A program made the translations under genes and the position numbers. DNA of 64,000 nucleotides from UBA1422 sp041859095. Lineage in GTDB: Bacteria > Bacillota > Clostridia > Peptostreptococcales > Anaerovoracaceae. This document shows, in pieces, positions 16,400 through 25,989 of this stretch (position 1 is its first letter; every line of letters begins with the position of its first letter). The stretch is taken from positions 36,453 through 100,452 of the forward strand of contig JBHEKY010000039.1 in NCBI GenBank assembly GCA_041859095.1. Direction: 5' to 3'. Below the pieces are notes generated by a model. It was not told where the DNA came from. It saw nothing but the letters and a program-made list of their open reading frames with translations, and searched no databases.

Positions 16400-17620
16400 A
16401 TGTCCGGAGGAATACACAATTATTCAGAAATAGGAAAGTTAAAGAAAGTGCTACTTCATCGTTTAGGCAATGAAATTGAAGCCCTGGTACCGGCTAATTT
16501 TGAAAGACTGCTTTTCGACGATATTCCGTATTTAAAAGTAGCCCAACAAGAGCATGACATTTTTGCCAAGCTTCTTCGGGATAACGGAACGGAAGTCGTT
16601 TACTATGTTGATGAAACCGAAAAAGCCCTGAAAGACTTATCGGTCAAAAAAAGTTTTGTTGAAGATTTTCTTGCAGAAAGCAATATCACATCTCCGGGTA
16701 TGCGTGAATCCTTGACGGATTATCTGCTGAACAAGCCCACAAGAGAAATGGTTGAAACTGTCATATCAGGCATAAAGAAGAATGATGTTGCAGTTTCTCA
16801 TATTGCCTCCCTAGCTGACTTTATTGCATCGTCATATCCGTATTATACTGATCCCATGCCCAACTTATACTTTACAAGAGATCCAGGCGCTTGCCTGGCT
16901 GATGGGTTGAATGTTCATCACATGAGCACCAAAGCCAGAAGGCGTGAAGCGCTTCTTCTGAAGTATATGTATATGCATAATAAGGATTTTGCACCAGATG
17001 GAACAAATCTATGGTATGACTACTGTCAGGATTATTCTATCGAAGGTGGCGACGTGTTGGTAATATCCAAAGACATCATAGGAATTGGGTTGAGTGAAAG
17101 AACAACAGCCTGTGGGATTGAGCGCTTTGCAGAAAACATCCTGACCAAATCCACCTTCAAAAAGATATTAGTCTTTGATATTCCTAAGACCAGAGCGTTT
17201 ATGCATCTGGATACGGTATTTACCATGGTGGACTATGACAAGTTTACCATCCATCCGGAAATTGAAGGACCTTTGCAGATTTATGCAATCACATTAGGCC
17301 CGGATCGGCAAATCCGTTTCGAAAGCCTACAGGATGGACTCCAGCACATTTTGAGCACAGAATTGAAACTTCCGGCAGTAGAACTAATTCGATGCGGCGG
17401 AGACGACGCCATTGCCGCCCAACGGGAACAGTGGAACGATGGATCCAATACCCTTGCCATTGCGCCGGGTGTTGTCATCACCTACGAACGAAATTATGTG
17501 ACCAATGACCTGCTGGACAAAAAAGGAGTCAAAGTCATCACAATGCCAAGCTCAGAACTTTCCAGAGGCCGTGGCGGCCCTAGATGCATGAGCTGTCCGG
17601 TATCCCGAGAAGATTTATAA
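16400..17620 (+). CDS. arcA: Arginine deiminase
   Basis: Hydrolyses L-arginine to citrulline and ammonia, the first step of the arginine deiminase pathway. At 406 residues it is standard length. It has the N-terminal NYSEIGKLKKVLLHR, the FTRDPGACLADGLN and YSIEGGDVLVISKD catalytic segments, HLDTVFTMVD, and the nucleophilic cysteine near the C-terminus in RGGPRCMSCP (Cys396). GGAAGGAGG precedes the ATG. It lies between arcB and arcC on the same strand with short gaps, so one operon is expected. Confidence 0.97.
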   Translation: MSGGIHNYSEIGKLKKVLLHRLGNEIEALVPANFERLLFDDIPYLKVAQQEHDIFAKLLRDNGTEVVYYVDETEKALKDLSVKKSFVEDFLAESNITSPGMRESLTDYLLNKPTREMVETVISGIKKNDVAVSHIASLADFIASSYPYYTDPMPNLYFTRDPGACLADGLNVHHMSTKARRREALLLKYMYMHNKDFAPDGTNLWYDYCQDYSIEGGDVLVISKDIIGIGLSERTTACGIERFAENILTKSTFKKILVFDIPKTRAFMHLDTVFTMVDYDKFTIHPEIEGPLQIYAITLGPDRQIRFESLQDGLQHILSTELKLPAVELIRCGGDDAIAAQREQWNDGSNTLAIAPGVVITYERNYVTNDLLDKKGVKVITMPSSELSRGRGGPRCMSCPVSREDL

Positions 17621-17630
17621 GGAGAAATAT

Positions 17631-18578
17631 ATGAGCGCACCAAAAATCATTGTTGCATTGGGCGGGAATGCCCTACAATCCGGAGACGGTCCGGCGACCG
17701 CTGAGGCGCAGTTGGAAGTCGTAAAAACAACTTGTGAATTTATTGCAGAAATCAGTCACATGGGATATGAAATGGGCATTGTTCATGGAAACGGCCCACA
17801 GGTAGGCAGAATTCTTCTGGCTTCCGAAAGCGCAAAACATGTCACCCCACCGATGCCGTTTGATGTATGCGGTGCCATGTCCCAAGGATATATTGGATAC
17901 CATTTGCAGCAGTGCCTGAAATATTCCCTGAACAAACGGGGCATTAGTACTCCAGTGGTAACCGTTGCAACACAGATGGTCGTCGATAAAGACGATCCCG
18001 GATTCCAAAACCCTACAAAACCCATCGGACCTTTTTATTCTGAGGCGGAAGCCCAAGAAATCTCAGAAAAACAGGGTTTTACCATGAAAGAAGACGCCGG
18101 AAGGGGATGGCGTCGAGTCGTTGCATCTCCCATTCCCACAAGAATTGTAGAGATTGAGGCTGTCAAAACATTATGGGATACGACTGTTGTAATTAGTTGT
18201 GGAGGCGGTGGCATTCCGGTAATCGAGCATGAAGACGGAAGGCTGGAAGGAGTTGCAGCTGTTATCGACAAAGATTTCGCAGCTGAATTACTGGCTGAAA
18301 GTGTTGAAGCAGAAGTATTGATGATTCTCACGGAGGTCGAAAAGGTAGCCGTTAACTACAACAAACCCAACCAAGAAAACCTTTCAACTATGACACTGGC
18401 AGAAGCGAGAAGGCACGTGGCTGACGGACAGTTTGCTCCGGGAAGCATGCTTCCGAAAGTTCAGGCTGCCATGAAATTTGTTGAAAAAAATCCTGGCAAG
18501 AAAGCCATCATCACTTCCTTGGACAAAGCCGTACTGGCGCTTCAGGGTAAGACCGGAACCGTCCTAACCAACTCGTAA
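17631..18578 (+). CDS. arcC: Carbamate kinase
   Basis: Transfers phosphate from carbamoyl phosphate to ADP, the ATP-yielding last step of the arginine deiminase pathway. The 315-residue amino-acid-kinase-fold protein begins KIIVALGGNALQ and contains VHGNGPQVG, GAMSQGYIGYHLQQ, RRVVASPIPTRI, ISCGGGGIPV and VIDKDFAAELLA, all typical of ArcC. AAGGAG precedes the start, 10 bp after arcA. No arginine/ornithine antiporter gene (arcD) is linked in this window. Confidence 0.97.
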   Translation: MSAPKIIVALGGNALQSGDGPATAEAQLEVVKTTCEFIAEISHMGYEMGIVHGNGPQVGRILLASESAKHVTPPMPFDVCGAMSQGYIGYHLQQCLKYSLNKRGISTPVVTVATQMVVDKDDPGFQNPTKPIGPFYSEAEAQEISEKQGFTMKEDAGRGWRRVVASPIPTRIVEIEAVKTLWDTTVVISCGGGGIPVIEHEDGRLEGVAAVIDKDFAAELLAESVEAEVLMILTEVEKVAVNYNKPNQENLSTMTLAEARRHVADGQFAPGSMLPKVQAAMKFVEKNPGKKAIITSLDKAVLALQGKTGTVLTNS

Positions 18579-18620
18579 TTGAGAAGAGAAGTCGTGTTCC
18601 CTTTCAGAAACATAAAGAAG

Positions 18621-18662
18621 ACAGCACTTGCAACGGAAACCCCGAATGTGAGTGCTGTTTTG
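18621..18662 (+). terminator. Probable terminator of the arc operon
   Basis: ACAGCACT (18621-18628) pairs with AGTGCTGT (18651-18658) across a 22-nt loop, followed by a short TTTT run. The large loop makes it moderate. Confidence 0.55.
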
Positions 18663-18708
18663 ACTTACATAGACTGTAGGAAAGGTTGGGGGACTTGGGG
18701 ATTTCTGG

Positions 18709-18737
18709 TTGTATTATTCACATATTAATGGTAAAAT
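18709..18737 (+). promoter_or_regulatory. Putative promoter for the CYTH protein and tig
   Basis: TTGTAT (18709-18714), 17-bp spacer, TAAAAT (18732-18737), 31 bp before the ATG. Confidence 0.55.
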
Positions 18738-18768
18738 ATTTGAGTTCGCAACGAAAGAAAGGAGCCTT

Positions 18769-19395
18769 ATGGAAATAGAACTAAAGTACTCCATTGGGAC
18801 GGTTGAAATCGCTGACGCCATATGGGAAGACGAAGAAGTAAGTTTGATGGAAGAAGACGGCTCCCGATGTCGGGAAGAGTTGAGAGCCACATACTATGAC
18901 ACTGATGAATTTGACCTTTTAAAGCACAACATAGCATATCGAATCAGAGAAGAAGGAACCCGTTTTATTGCCACCCTCAAATGGAACGGCAAAACCATCG
19001 GGGCACTTCATACCAGAGAAGAGTTAAATGTGAATCTAGGGCAAGGAAAATGCGCAGATCAACCAGATCCAACGGTGTTTTCTCAGAGCGAAATCGGAGT
19101 GGAGCTGCTGGAGATAATTGGCAATAAAGCGCTGCGAGGCTTCATCGAAGTTCATGTTTCAAGGCGAAAGGTAAGGGTAGATAACAATCAAGCGATTTTG
19201 GAAATCGCGTTGGATACCGGATTGGTCTTGACCAAAAACGGAACCTGCCTTATCTCTGAAGCAGAGATTGAACTATACTCCGGCAAAGAAGAGGAACTCA
19301 TCTCTTTGGGAGATAAGTTGGCACAAAGATATGGACTTGTGCCAGAAACAAGAAGTAAATTCGCACGGGGCTTGGCCCTGCTTGGTAAAATTTAG
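18769..19395 (+). CDS. CYTH-domain protein (triphosphate tunnel metalloenzyme)
   Basis: The start at 18769 follows AAAGGAG and gives 208 residues. The N-terminal MEIELKYSI carries the ExExK signature of CYTH proteins, followed by the expected ATYYDTDEFDL, YRIREEG and SEAEIELYSG strands that line the triphosphate tunnel. Family members hydrolyse inorganic triphosphate or thiamine triphosphate; the substrate here is unknown. The C-terminal SKFARGLALLG is also typical. It lies 28 bp before tig and is probably cotranscribed with it. Confidence 0.85.
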   Translation: MEIELKYSIGTVEIADAIWEDEEVSLMEEDGSRCREELRATYYDTDEFDLLKHNIAYRIREEGTRFIATLKWNGKTIGALHTREELNVNLGQGKCADQPDPTVFSQSEIGVELLEIIGNKALRGFIEVHVSRRKVRVDNNQAILEIALDTGLVLTKNGTCLISEAEIELYSGKEEELISLGDKLAQRYGLVPETRSKFARGLALLGKI

Positions 19396-19423
19396 CACAA
19401 ATATTTTGAAGGAGAAACAATTC

Positions 19424-20707
19424 ATGAAAGCAACATTTATTTCAAAAGAGAAGAACACCGCAAAATTCAGCGTGGAATTCACAGCAGAAGAGCTGGAACA
19501 GGCTATGATTAAGGAGTATCAGGAAACCAAAGATAAGTACCAGATTGATGGCTTCAGAAAGGGAAAAGCCCCAAGAAGCATTCTAGAAAAGCATTATGGC
19601 GAAGGAATCTTTCTGGAAGGCGCCATCAACACCATGATTAATGAGGCTTACCCTAAAGCAGCCGACGAACTGGGCCTGGAGGTTATTGATCGTCCTACCG
19701 TAGATTTTGGAGATGTTAAAAAAGGCAGTGGATTTACCATTACCGTTTCAGTTGAAGTATACCCGGAGATCGTCGTAAAAGACTACCTGGGCGTCAAATC
19801 CGAAAAAATCAATGTTGAAGTATTGGATGCTGACGTTGATGCCGAGATCGAAAAAATGCAGCAAAGGAATGCCCGTATGGTAGCCGTAGAACGGCCTGCT
19901 GAGAACGGGGACACTGTTTTGTTGAACTATAAAGGATTTGTCGGCGATCATCAGTTTGAAGGTGGCACAGCAGAACAGCAGCCCTTGAAGCTGGGTTCGA
20001 ACTCGTTCATCCCCGGATTCGAAGAGCAACTGGTTGGCATCTGCATCAATGAAGACCGTGACGTAAAAGTAACATTCCCCGAAGAATACCATTCGGAAGA
20101 ATTGGCTGGCAAAGAAGCCGTATTCAAGTGTAGTGTCAATGAAATCAAAGCGGAAGAGAAACCTGTTTTGGATGATGATTTTGCCAAAGATGTCAGCGAG
20201 TTTGATACTCTTGCGGAACTAAAAGCAGACGCCAAGAAAAAACTACAAGAATCAAAAGAAGCCCAAGCGCTGCTCAAGATGAAAGACTCCGTTCTTGCAA
20301 AAGTATATGAAGCCAACGATATTGATATTCCCGAAGTATTGGTAGAAGACGAAATTACTTCCATGATGCAGGAGTTTGATCAACAGCTCCGTTCCCAAGG
20401 ATTGGATCTCGAGAAATATTTCGAGTATCTGCAGAAGGATCAAGCAGAATTCAGAACTGAACTTAGAGACGATGCGTTCAGAAAGGTGAAGACCCGGATG
20501 ATTGTTTCCGCCATCGCACAAGCTGAAGGGATTACGGTAACGCCGGAAGAATTGGAAGCTGACATCGACATGATGGCCGCACAATACAAGCTTGAGCCGG
20601 CAAAAATCAAAGAAATGTTGGGTGCCGAAAATCTGGCATTCCTCGAGAAGGACATCAAAATGCGAAAAGCAATGGACTTCGTTTTCGAAAAGGCGATCAT
20701 TAAATAG
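19424..20707 (+). CDS. tig: Trigger factor
   Basis: Ribosome-associated chaperone with prolyl isomerase activity that meets nascent chains at the exit tunnel. The start at 19424 follows GAAGGAG, giving 427 residues. The ribosome-binding loop appears as GFRKGKAPRSILEKHYGEGIF, the FKBP-like PPIase domain around GDTVLLNYKGFVGDHQFEGG, and a long helical C-terminal substrate-binding region follows. It heads the quality-control block tig-clpP-clpX-lon, the usual order in Firmicutes. Confidence 0.97.
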   Translation: MKATFISKEKNTAKFSVEFTAEELEQAMIKEYQETKDKYQIDGFRKGKAPRSILEKHYGEGIFLEGAINTMINEAYPKAADELGLEVIDRPTVDFGDVKKGSGFTITVSVEVYPEIVVKDYLGVKSEKINVEVLDADVDAEIEKMQQRNARMVAVERPAENGDTVLLNYKGFVGDHQFEGGTAEQQPLKLGSNSFIPGFEEQLVGICINEDRDVKVTFPEEYHSEELAGKEAVFKCSVNEIKAEEKPVLDDDFAKDVSEFDTLAELKADAKKKLQESKEAQALLKMKDSVLAKVYEANDIDIPEVLVEDEITSMMQEFDQQLRSQGLDLEKYFEYLQKDQAEFRTELRDDAFRKVKTRMIVSAIAQAEGITVTPEELEADIDMMAAQYKLEPAKIKEMLGAENLAFLEKDIKMRKAMDFVFEKAIIK

Positions 20708-20741
20708 TGAAACGCCAAAGACCACAGGAAGGAGCAGCAAA

Positions 20742-21323
20742 ATGGCTTTAATTCCATATGTAATTGAACAGGACGGTAGGGGTGAACGCTCCTATGACAT
20801 TTATTCCAGAATGCTTAAAGACCGGATTATCTTTATTGGTGAAGCCATCGATGAACATCTCGCTAGTCTGGTAGTGGCCCAACTCCTGTTTTTGGAAGCC
20901 GAAGATCCCGAAAAGGATATTTGCATCTATATTAACAGCCCCGGTGGCTCGGTGACTGCAGGCATGGCCATCTATGATACCATGCAATATGTCAAACCGG
21001 ATATTTCCACTATTTGTGTGGGAATGGCAGCGAGCATGGGCGCATTCCTGCTTTCTGCAGGAACCAATGGCAAACGATTCGCATTACCCAATGCCGAGAT
21101 TATGATTCACCAGCCTTTGGGGGGAATTAACGGTCAAGCAGAAGACATCAGAATCCATGCCGAATGGATCATTAAAACCCGGGAGAAGCTCAATGTGATT
21201 CTCAGTAAAAACACCGGACAGCCCTTGAGCACCATCGAAAAAGATACAGATAGAGACAACTTTATGAGTGCGCCGGAAGCAGCGGCATATGGTTTAGTGG
21301 ACAAAGTGATAACATCCCGATAA
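20742..21323 (+). CDS. clpP: ATP-dependent Clp protease proteolytic subunit
   Basis: Serine peptidase forming the double heptameric barrel that degrades substrates unfolded by ClpX or ClpC. The 193 residues start at 20742 behind GAAGGAG. The triad is visible: Ser98 in GMAASMGAF, His123 in MIHQPLGG and Asp172 in DTDRDN. The N-terminal IPYVIEQDGRGERSYDIYSR is canonical. Expected partner genes follow directly (clpX), and the tmRNA tag encoded at 9495-9527 ends in AA as ClpXP substrates do. Confidence 0.98.
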   Translation: MALIPYVIEQDGRGERSYDIYSRMLKDRIIFIGEAIDEHLASLVVAQLLFLEAEDPEKDICIYINSPGGSVTAGMAIYDTMQYVKPDISTICVGMAASMGAFLLSAGTNGKRFALPNAEIMIHQPLGGINGQAEDIRIHAEWIIKTREKLNVILSKNTGQPLSTIEKDTDRDNFMSAPEAAAYGLVDKVITSR

Positions 21324-21373
21324 ACCAAAAAACAGTTTACCAACAATCACAAAATTAGGAGAAAACCAACCTT

Positions 21374-22636
21374 ATGACCAAATACGACGAAAACTTTGAA
21401 ATAAAATGCTCATTTTGCGGCAGACCTCAAAGCCAGGTAAAACGCCTGGTCGCTGGACCTGAAGTTTACATTTGTAATGAATGTGTTGACCTTTGTCTGG
21501 ACATCATCAAAGAAGGCTTGGAAGAGCCCAAGGAACTGGAAGAAAGCGGCGAATTTGTGTTGCCTACCCCCCGTGAATTGGCTAAATCACTTTCTGAATA
21601 TGTCATTGGACAGGACGTCGCAAAAAAAGCCCTTTCCGTTGCGGTGTACAATCACTACAAACGAGTAAAGAGCATGACAACACTGGAACAGGATGGCGTA
21701 GAGCTCCAAAAGAGCAACATCGTTATGATTGGTCCCACCGGGTCCGGCAAAACTTTACTGGCCCAGACCTTGGCCAAAATTCTGCAAGTACCGTTTGCCA
21801 TTGCTGATGCCACCGCACTAACGGAGGCTGGCTATGTCGGCGAAGATGTAGAAAATATTTTACTCCGTCTGTTGCAGGCTGCTGATTTTGATGTAGAAAA
21901 GGCCCAGCGTGGGATCATCTATGTGGATGAAATTGATAAGATTTCCAAGAAATCCGACAACGTGTCCATCACAAGAGATGTCAGCGGAGAGGGTGTACAA
22001 CAGGCACTCCTCAAGATTCTGGAAGGAACCATTGCCAACGTGCCACCTCAGGGCGGACGGAAGCATCCCCACCAAGAGTTTATCCAGTTTGATACGACGA
22101 ATGTCATGTTCATTTGCGGGGGGGCCTTTGACGGCCTCGAAAAAATTATCCGCAAACGACTGGGTGAAAAAGTCATCGGCTTCAACGCCGCCCAAAAGAA
22201 AAATGACAAAGATGTGCCGGAAACCCTCAAAATGGTTCAGCCGGAAGATTTACTCCGGTATGGTTTGATTCCTGAATTCATCGGACGTTTACCGGTGATT
22301 GTCACACTAGATCCTCTTACAGAAGATGCCTTGGTGGAGATTATCACCAAACCAAAAAACGCCTTGTTGAAGCAGTACAAAAAACTTTTCTCTATGGATA
22401 ATGTGGAGCTTGAAATTGAAGAAGATGCCATCCGCAGGATTGCACACAAAGCCCTCGAAAAGAAAACAGGAGCAAGAGGCCTTCGCAACATCATGGAAAC
22501 CATCATGACGGACATCATGTACGAGATTCCTTCTCGCAAAGATGTGGCGAAATGCATTATCACCAAGGCAACAGTAGATGAGGAAGTGAGACCTACTTTG
22601 GTCCTTTTAGACTCAGATAAAAAGGCGGCTTCCTAG
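21374..22636 (+). CDS. clpX: ATP-dependent Clp protease ATPase subunit ClpX
   Basis: AAA+ unfoldase that feeds tagged proteins into ClpP. The 420-residue protein has the N-terminal C4 zinc domain (CSFCGRPQ...CNECVDLC), Walker A GPTGSGKT at about residues 120-127, the pore loop AGYVGEDVENI, Walker B IIYVDEIDK and the sensor/C-domain GARGLRNIMET. AGGAG lies upstream of the ATG. clpP precedes it and lon follows after 29 bp, where a small GGCG/CGCC hairpin spans the clpX stop without a clear T-run. Confidence 0.98.
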   Translation: MTKYDENFEIKCSFCGRPQSQVKRLVAGPEVYICNECVDLCLDIIKEGLEEPKELEESGEFVLPTPRELAKSLSEYVIGQDVAKKALSVAVYNHYKRVKSMTTLEQDGVELQKSNIVMIGPTGSGKTLLAQTLAKILQVPFAIADATALTEAGYVGEDVENILLRLLQAADFDVEKAQRGIIYVDEIDKISKKSDNVSITRDVSGEGVQQALLKILEGTIANVPPQGGRKHPHQEFIQFDTTNVMFICGGAFDGLEKIIRKRLGEKVIGFNAAQKKNDKDVPETLKMVQPEDLLRYGLIPEFIGRLPVIVTLDPLTEDALVEIITKPKNALLKQYKKLFSMDNVELEIEEDAIRRIAHKALEKKTGARGLRNIMETIMTDIMYEIPSRKDVAKCIITKATVDEEVRPTLVLLDSDKKAAS

Positions 22637-22665
22637 GTCGCCTTATTCATTCAAAGGAGAATACT

Positions 22666-25020
22666 ATGGCAGAAGATAAAATTGAAGTAAGAGAAGATGG
22701 CAAAATGGTTTTACCCATGATTCCGCTTCGGGGCATGACGATTTTTCCAAATATGGTTCTGCATTTCGACATCGGAAGAGAAAAATCCATTAACGCCTTA
22801 GAAAAGGCGATGATTAAGAACCAATATATTTTTTTGGCAGCCCAGACAGACGAAACCACCGACCTGCCCACCAACAATGATTTTTATCATATGGGCACAA
22901 TCGCAAAGATTAAACAGATGCTAAAGCTTCCCGGTGATTCGATCCGGGTGCTTGTGGAAGGCGTAAGCAGGGGGCGAATTGAAGAAATTCTATTCGAAGT
23001 TCCTTATTTTAAATGCGCTGTCTCTCAAATTATTGATGAGGAACCGGACCCGATACCGGCCAGAATGGAAGCACTGATGCGTTCCGTGCTGGGGAACTTT
23101 GACAGCTATCTGGCGCTAAACCAGAAGCTTTCTTCGGATATCTTTCCAACGGTAGCCACCATTGGTCAGCCAGGTCGTTTTGCAGACCTGATAGCAGGCC
23201 ATATGGATCTGAAAGTTGAAGAAAAACAAGAACTTTTGGAGACGCTGGATATTACCGAACGCATGGACAAACTGAACACCATGCTGGTACGTGAAATTGA
23301 AATTCTCAACATCGAGCAAGATATCAGCAGTAAGGTGAAAACCCAAATAAACCAGAATCAGCGGGAATATTATTTGCGTGAACAAATGCGTGCCATCCAG
23401 GAAGAGCTGGGTACCGACGAAGATGTGGAAGGTGAGATTAACCAGTGGTACAAACAATTGGAAGAACTAAACCTCCCCGAAAAGACACGTACAAAAGTAG
23501 AAAAAGAAATCAAGCGGATGTCAAAGATGCAAGCGTCTTCGGCCGAAAGTTCCGTCATCCGGACCTATATTGAAACCATTCTTTCCCTTCCATGGAACAA
23601 AGAAACTGAAAGCAACATCGATTTGAAGCATGCCGAGGCAATTTTGGAAGAAGACCATTATGGCCTGGGGAAAGTGAAAGAGCGGGTGCTGGAGTATCTG
23701 GCGGTTGTGGAGCTTTCTCACAAAATCAAAGGTCCAATTCTTTGCCTGGTGGGTCCTCCGGGAACCGGTAAAACTTCCATCGCCAAATCGGTGGCGCGAG
23801 CAGTCAACCGTGAGTTTGTGCGTATGTCGTTAGGCGGCGTTCGTGATGAAGCGGAAATCCGTGGTCATCGTAGAACCTATATTGGAGCAATCCCAGGTAG
23901 AGTCATCAATGCAATCAAGGATGCAGGTTCCAAAAACCCTGTTTTCCTTTTCGATGAAGTGGACAAAATCGGCGCGGACTTCAAAGGCGATCCGGCGTCT
24001 GCATTATTGGAGGTTTTAGATCCCGAGCAAAACAAAGACTTCACTGATCACTATCTGGAAACCCCGTTTGACCTTTCCAAGGTGATGTTTATCGCAACAG
24101 CGAATACAACCGATACAATTCCAAGGCCACTATTGGACCGAATGGAAGTCATCGAAGTGATGGGCTACACGGAAGAAGAAAAATTGAACATTGCACAGAA
24201 ATACTTGGTGCCCAAAAAAGTGACGGAACATGGGCTTCAACCCGAGAATATTTTGATTTCAGAAGACGCCATTCGGGATATAATAAACTATTACACCAGA
24301 GAATCCGGTGTCCGAAATCTGGAGCGAGAAATTGCCAATCTTTGCAGAAAGGTAGCGCGCAAAACCGTTTCCGGACGTCGTAAGAAATTTTCTATCAATG
24401 CGACAAATTTAGAAGAATATTTGGGCAAAAAGAAATACAGATATGATAAAATAGAAAATGAGAAAGAAATAGGCGTCACCACAGGACTAGCCTGGACAAT
24501 TGTGGGCGGGGATACCCTGTTCATCGAAACTTCGGCTGTTCCCGGCACAGGGAAATTGCAACTGACCGGTCAATTGGGAGATGTCATGCAGGAATCCGCC
24601 AAGGCGGGCATTAGCTACATCCGTTCCGTAACCGAAAAGTTTGGAATTGACGAAGACTTCTACAAAAATATGGACATCCATCTTCATATTCCGGAAGGCG
24701 CTACCCCAAAAGATGGCCCATCAGCCGGTGTGACCATGTGTGTCGCCATGATTTCTACTCTGACCAAAACTCCGGCTCGAAAAGATGTAGCTATGACGGG
24801 TGAAATAACCCTTCGAGGCAATGTGCTACCTGTAGGTGGCATCCGCGAAAAGGTTCTGGCTGCCCATCGCGCAGGCATCAGGCTGGTCTTGCTTCCCGCT
24901 GATAATGAGCGAGACATTGAAGACATTCCCGTAAATGTTAGGAAGGCAATGAAGTTTGTCCTGATTCGAAATGTGGATGATGCTATCAAACATGTATTGA
25001 TTGGAATCAAAAAATGCTAA
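22666..25020 (+). CDS. lon: ATP-dependent protease Lon
   Basis: Single-chain AAA+ serine protease for damaged and regulatory proteins. The 784 residues are ordered as an N-terminal substrate-binding domain (MVLPMIPLRGMTIFPNMVLH), a coiled linker, the AAA+ module with GPPGTGKTS (about 363-371) and FLFDEVDKIG, and the protease domain with Ser686 in PKDGPSAGVTM and Lys729 in GGIREKVLAAHRAGI. The catalytic dyad is intact. The stop overlaps the engB start by 7 bp, implying translational coupling. Confidence 0.98.
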   Translation: MAEDKIEVREDGKMVLPMIPLRGMTIFPNMVLHFDIGREKSINALEKAMIKNQYIFLAAQTDETTDLPTNNDFYHMGTIAKIKQMLKLPGDSIRVLVEGVSRGRIEEILFEVPYFKCAVSQIIDEEPDPIPARMEALMRSVLGNFDSYLALNQKLSSDIFPTVATIGQPGRFADLIAGHMDLKVEEKQELLETLDITERMDKLNTMLVREIEILNIEQDISSKVKTQINQNQREYYLREQMRAIQEELGTDEDVEGEINQWYKQLEELNLPEKTRTKVEKEIKRMSKMQASSAESSVIRTYIETILSLPWNKETESNIDLKHAEAILEEDHYGLGKVKERVLEYLAVVELSHKIKGPILCLVGPPGTGKTSIAKSVARAVNREFVRMSLGGVRDEAEIRGHRRTYIGAIPGRVINAIKDAGSKNPVFLFDEVDKIGADFKGDPASALLEVLDPEQNKDFTDHYLETPFDLSKVMFIATANTTDTIPRPLLDRMEVIEVMGYTEEEKLNIAQKYLVPKKVTEHGLQPENILISEDAIRDIINYYTRESGVRNLEREIANLCRKVARKTVSGRRKKFSINATNLEEYLGKKKYRYDKIENEKEIGVTTGLAWTIVGGDTLFIETSAVPGTGKLQLTGQLGDVMQESAKAGISYIRSVTEKFGIDEDFYKNMDIHLHIPEGATPKDGPSAGVTMCVAMISTLTKTPARKDVAMTGEITLRGNVLPVGGIREKVLAAHRAGIRLVLLPADNERDIEDIPVNVRKAMKFVLIRNVDDAIKHVLIGIKKC

Positions 25021-25607
25021 TCAAAAAAGCGGAATTGGTTGCAGTGACAGCCAAACGGGAACAATACCCTCCCGAAGATATGTATGAAATCGCATTTGTA
25101 GGACGATCCAATGTTGGAAAGTCCTCTTTGCTGAATCTGCTGACCAACCGCAAAGCACTGGCAAGAGTCAGTGGTAACCCTGGCAAGACCAGAACCATCA
25201 ATTTCTATGAGGTCAATGGTGAGTTTCGAATTGCAGATTTGCCCGGCTATGGCTATGCTAAAGTATCAAAGAGCATTAGCGCAACTTGGAGTGGGATGAT
25301 AGATACATACCTCAAAGACCGAGCTAAACTAATCAAAGTGGTGCAGTTGGTGGACATCCGCCATGCGCCATCGGCTTTAGACATACAGATGTATGACTAC
25401 TTGAAGCACTATGGATTGGACGGTCTTGTGGTGGCCACCAAATCCGATAAGATTTCCAAAAATGAGACCACCAAATCGATAACACAAATACGGAAGAGTT
25501 TACGAATGGAACCGGATGATTTGGTGATACCAATTTCAGCACTAAACAAAAAAGGGCATGAAGACTTGTTGACAGCTATGGAAGACATATTAAACGCCCA
25601 GGAATAA
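25014..25607 (+). CDS. engB: Ribosome biogenesis GTP-binding protein EngB/YsxC
   Basis: Essential small GTPase for 50S subunit assembly. The 197-residue protein has G1 GRSNVGKSSLLN, the switch region GNPGKTRTINF, G3 DLPGYGYAK, G4 TKSDK and G5 ISALN, all as in the TrmE-Era-EngA superfamily member EngB. It overlaps the end of lon by 7 bp; the lon-engB pair is conserved in Firmicutes. Confidence 0.97.
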   Translation: MLIKKAELVAVTAKREQYPPEDMYEIAFVGRSNVGKSSLLNLLTNRKALARVSGNPGKTRTINFYEVNGEFRIADLPGYGYAKVSKSISATWSGMIDTYLKDRAKLIKVVQLVDIRHAPSALDIQMYDYLKHYGLDGLVVATKSDKISKNETTKSITQIRKSLRMEPDDLVIPISALNKKGHEDLLTAMEDILNAQE

Positions 25608-25617
25608 AGGAGCACCA

Positions 25618-25989
25618 ATGCAGTTTCTCGTTGCATTTAACATCATTTTCAAGCGGATTAAAGCAATCCGGTTTCTATTAATGGACAAAGATGTTCACCT
25701 ATGGAAAAAGGCGCTGATTGTTGCGGGTTTAATTTATCTCTTTCTTCCGGTTGATCTGATTCCACCTGTGCTTTTTCCCATTGCATGGATGGACGATTTT
25801 GTTCTATGGCTTTGGATTCTCTGGGTTCTTCGAAAAACTCTGGACAAATACTGGATGGGAGAAACCGAGGATTATTCCAAAAAATATAAAGGAAAAGAAG
25901 TGATTGACGACGTAGACTATGAAGTCAAAGATGAGACGAAAGAGAAACCAGAAGCTGAAACCCAAAAACAAGGAGTGAAGAATGAATAA
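25618..25989 (+). CDS. DUF1232 (YkvA-like) membrane protein
   Basis: A 123-residue protein with two membrane segments around the DUF1232 signature: KKALIVAGLIYLFLPVDLIP followed by an acidic MDDFVLWLWILW segment. The C-terminal 35 residues are highly charged and probably cytoplasmic. AAGGAG precedes the ATG. Function of the family is unknown. The last 8 bp overlap hpt. Confidence 0.8.
   Translation: MQFLVAFNIIFKRIKAIRFLLMDKDVHLWKKALIVAGLIYLFLPVDLIPPVLFPIAWMDDFVLWLWILWVLRKTLDKYWMGETEDYSKKYKGKEVIDDVDYEVKDETKEKPEAETQKQGVKNE

Noticed and set aside
22618..22665. Terminator between clpX and lon
   Set aside because: The GGCG/CGCC hairpin overlaps the clpX stop and lacks a real T-run; lon keeps an RBS close by.
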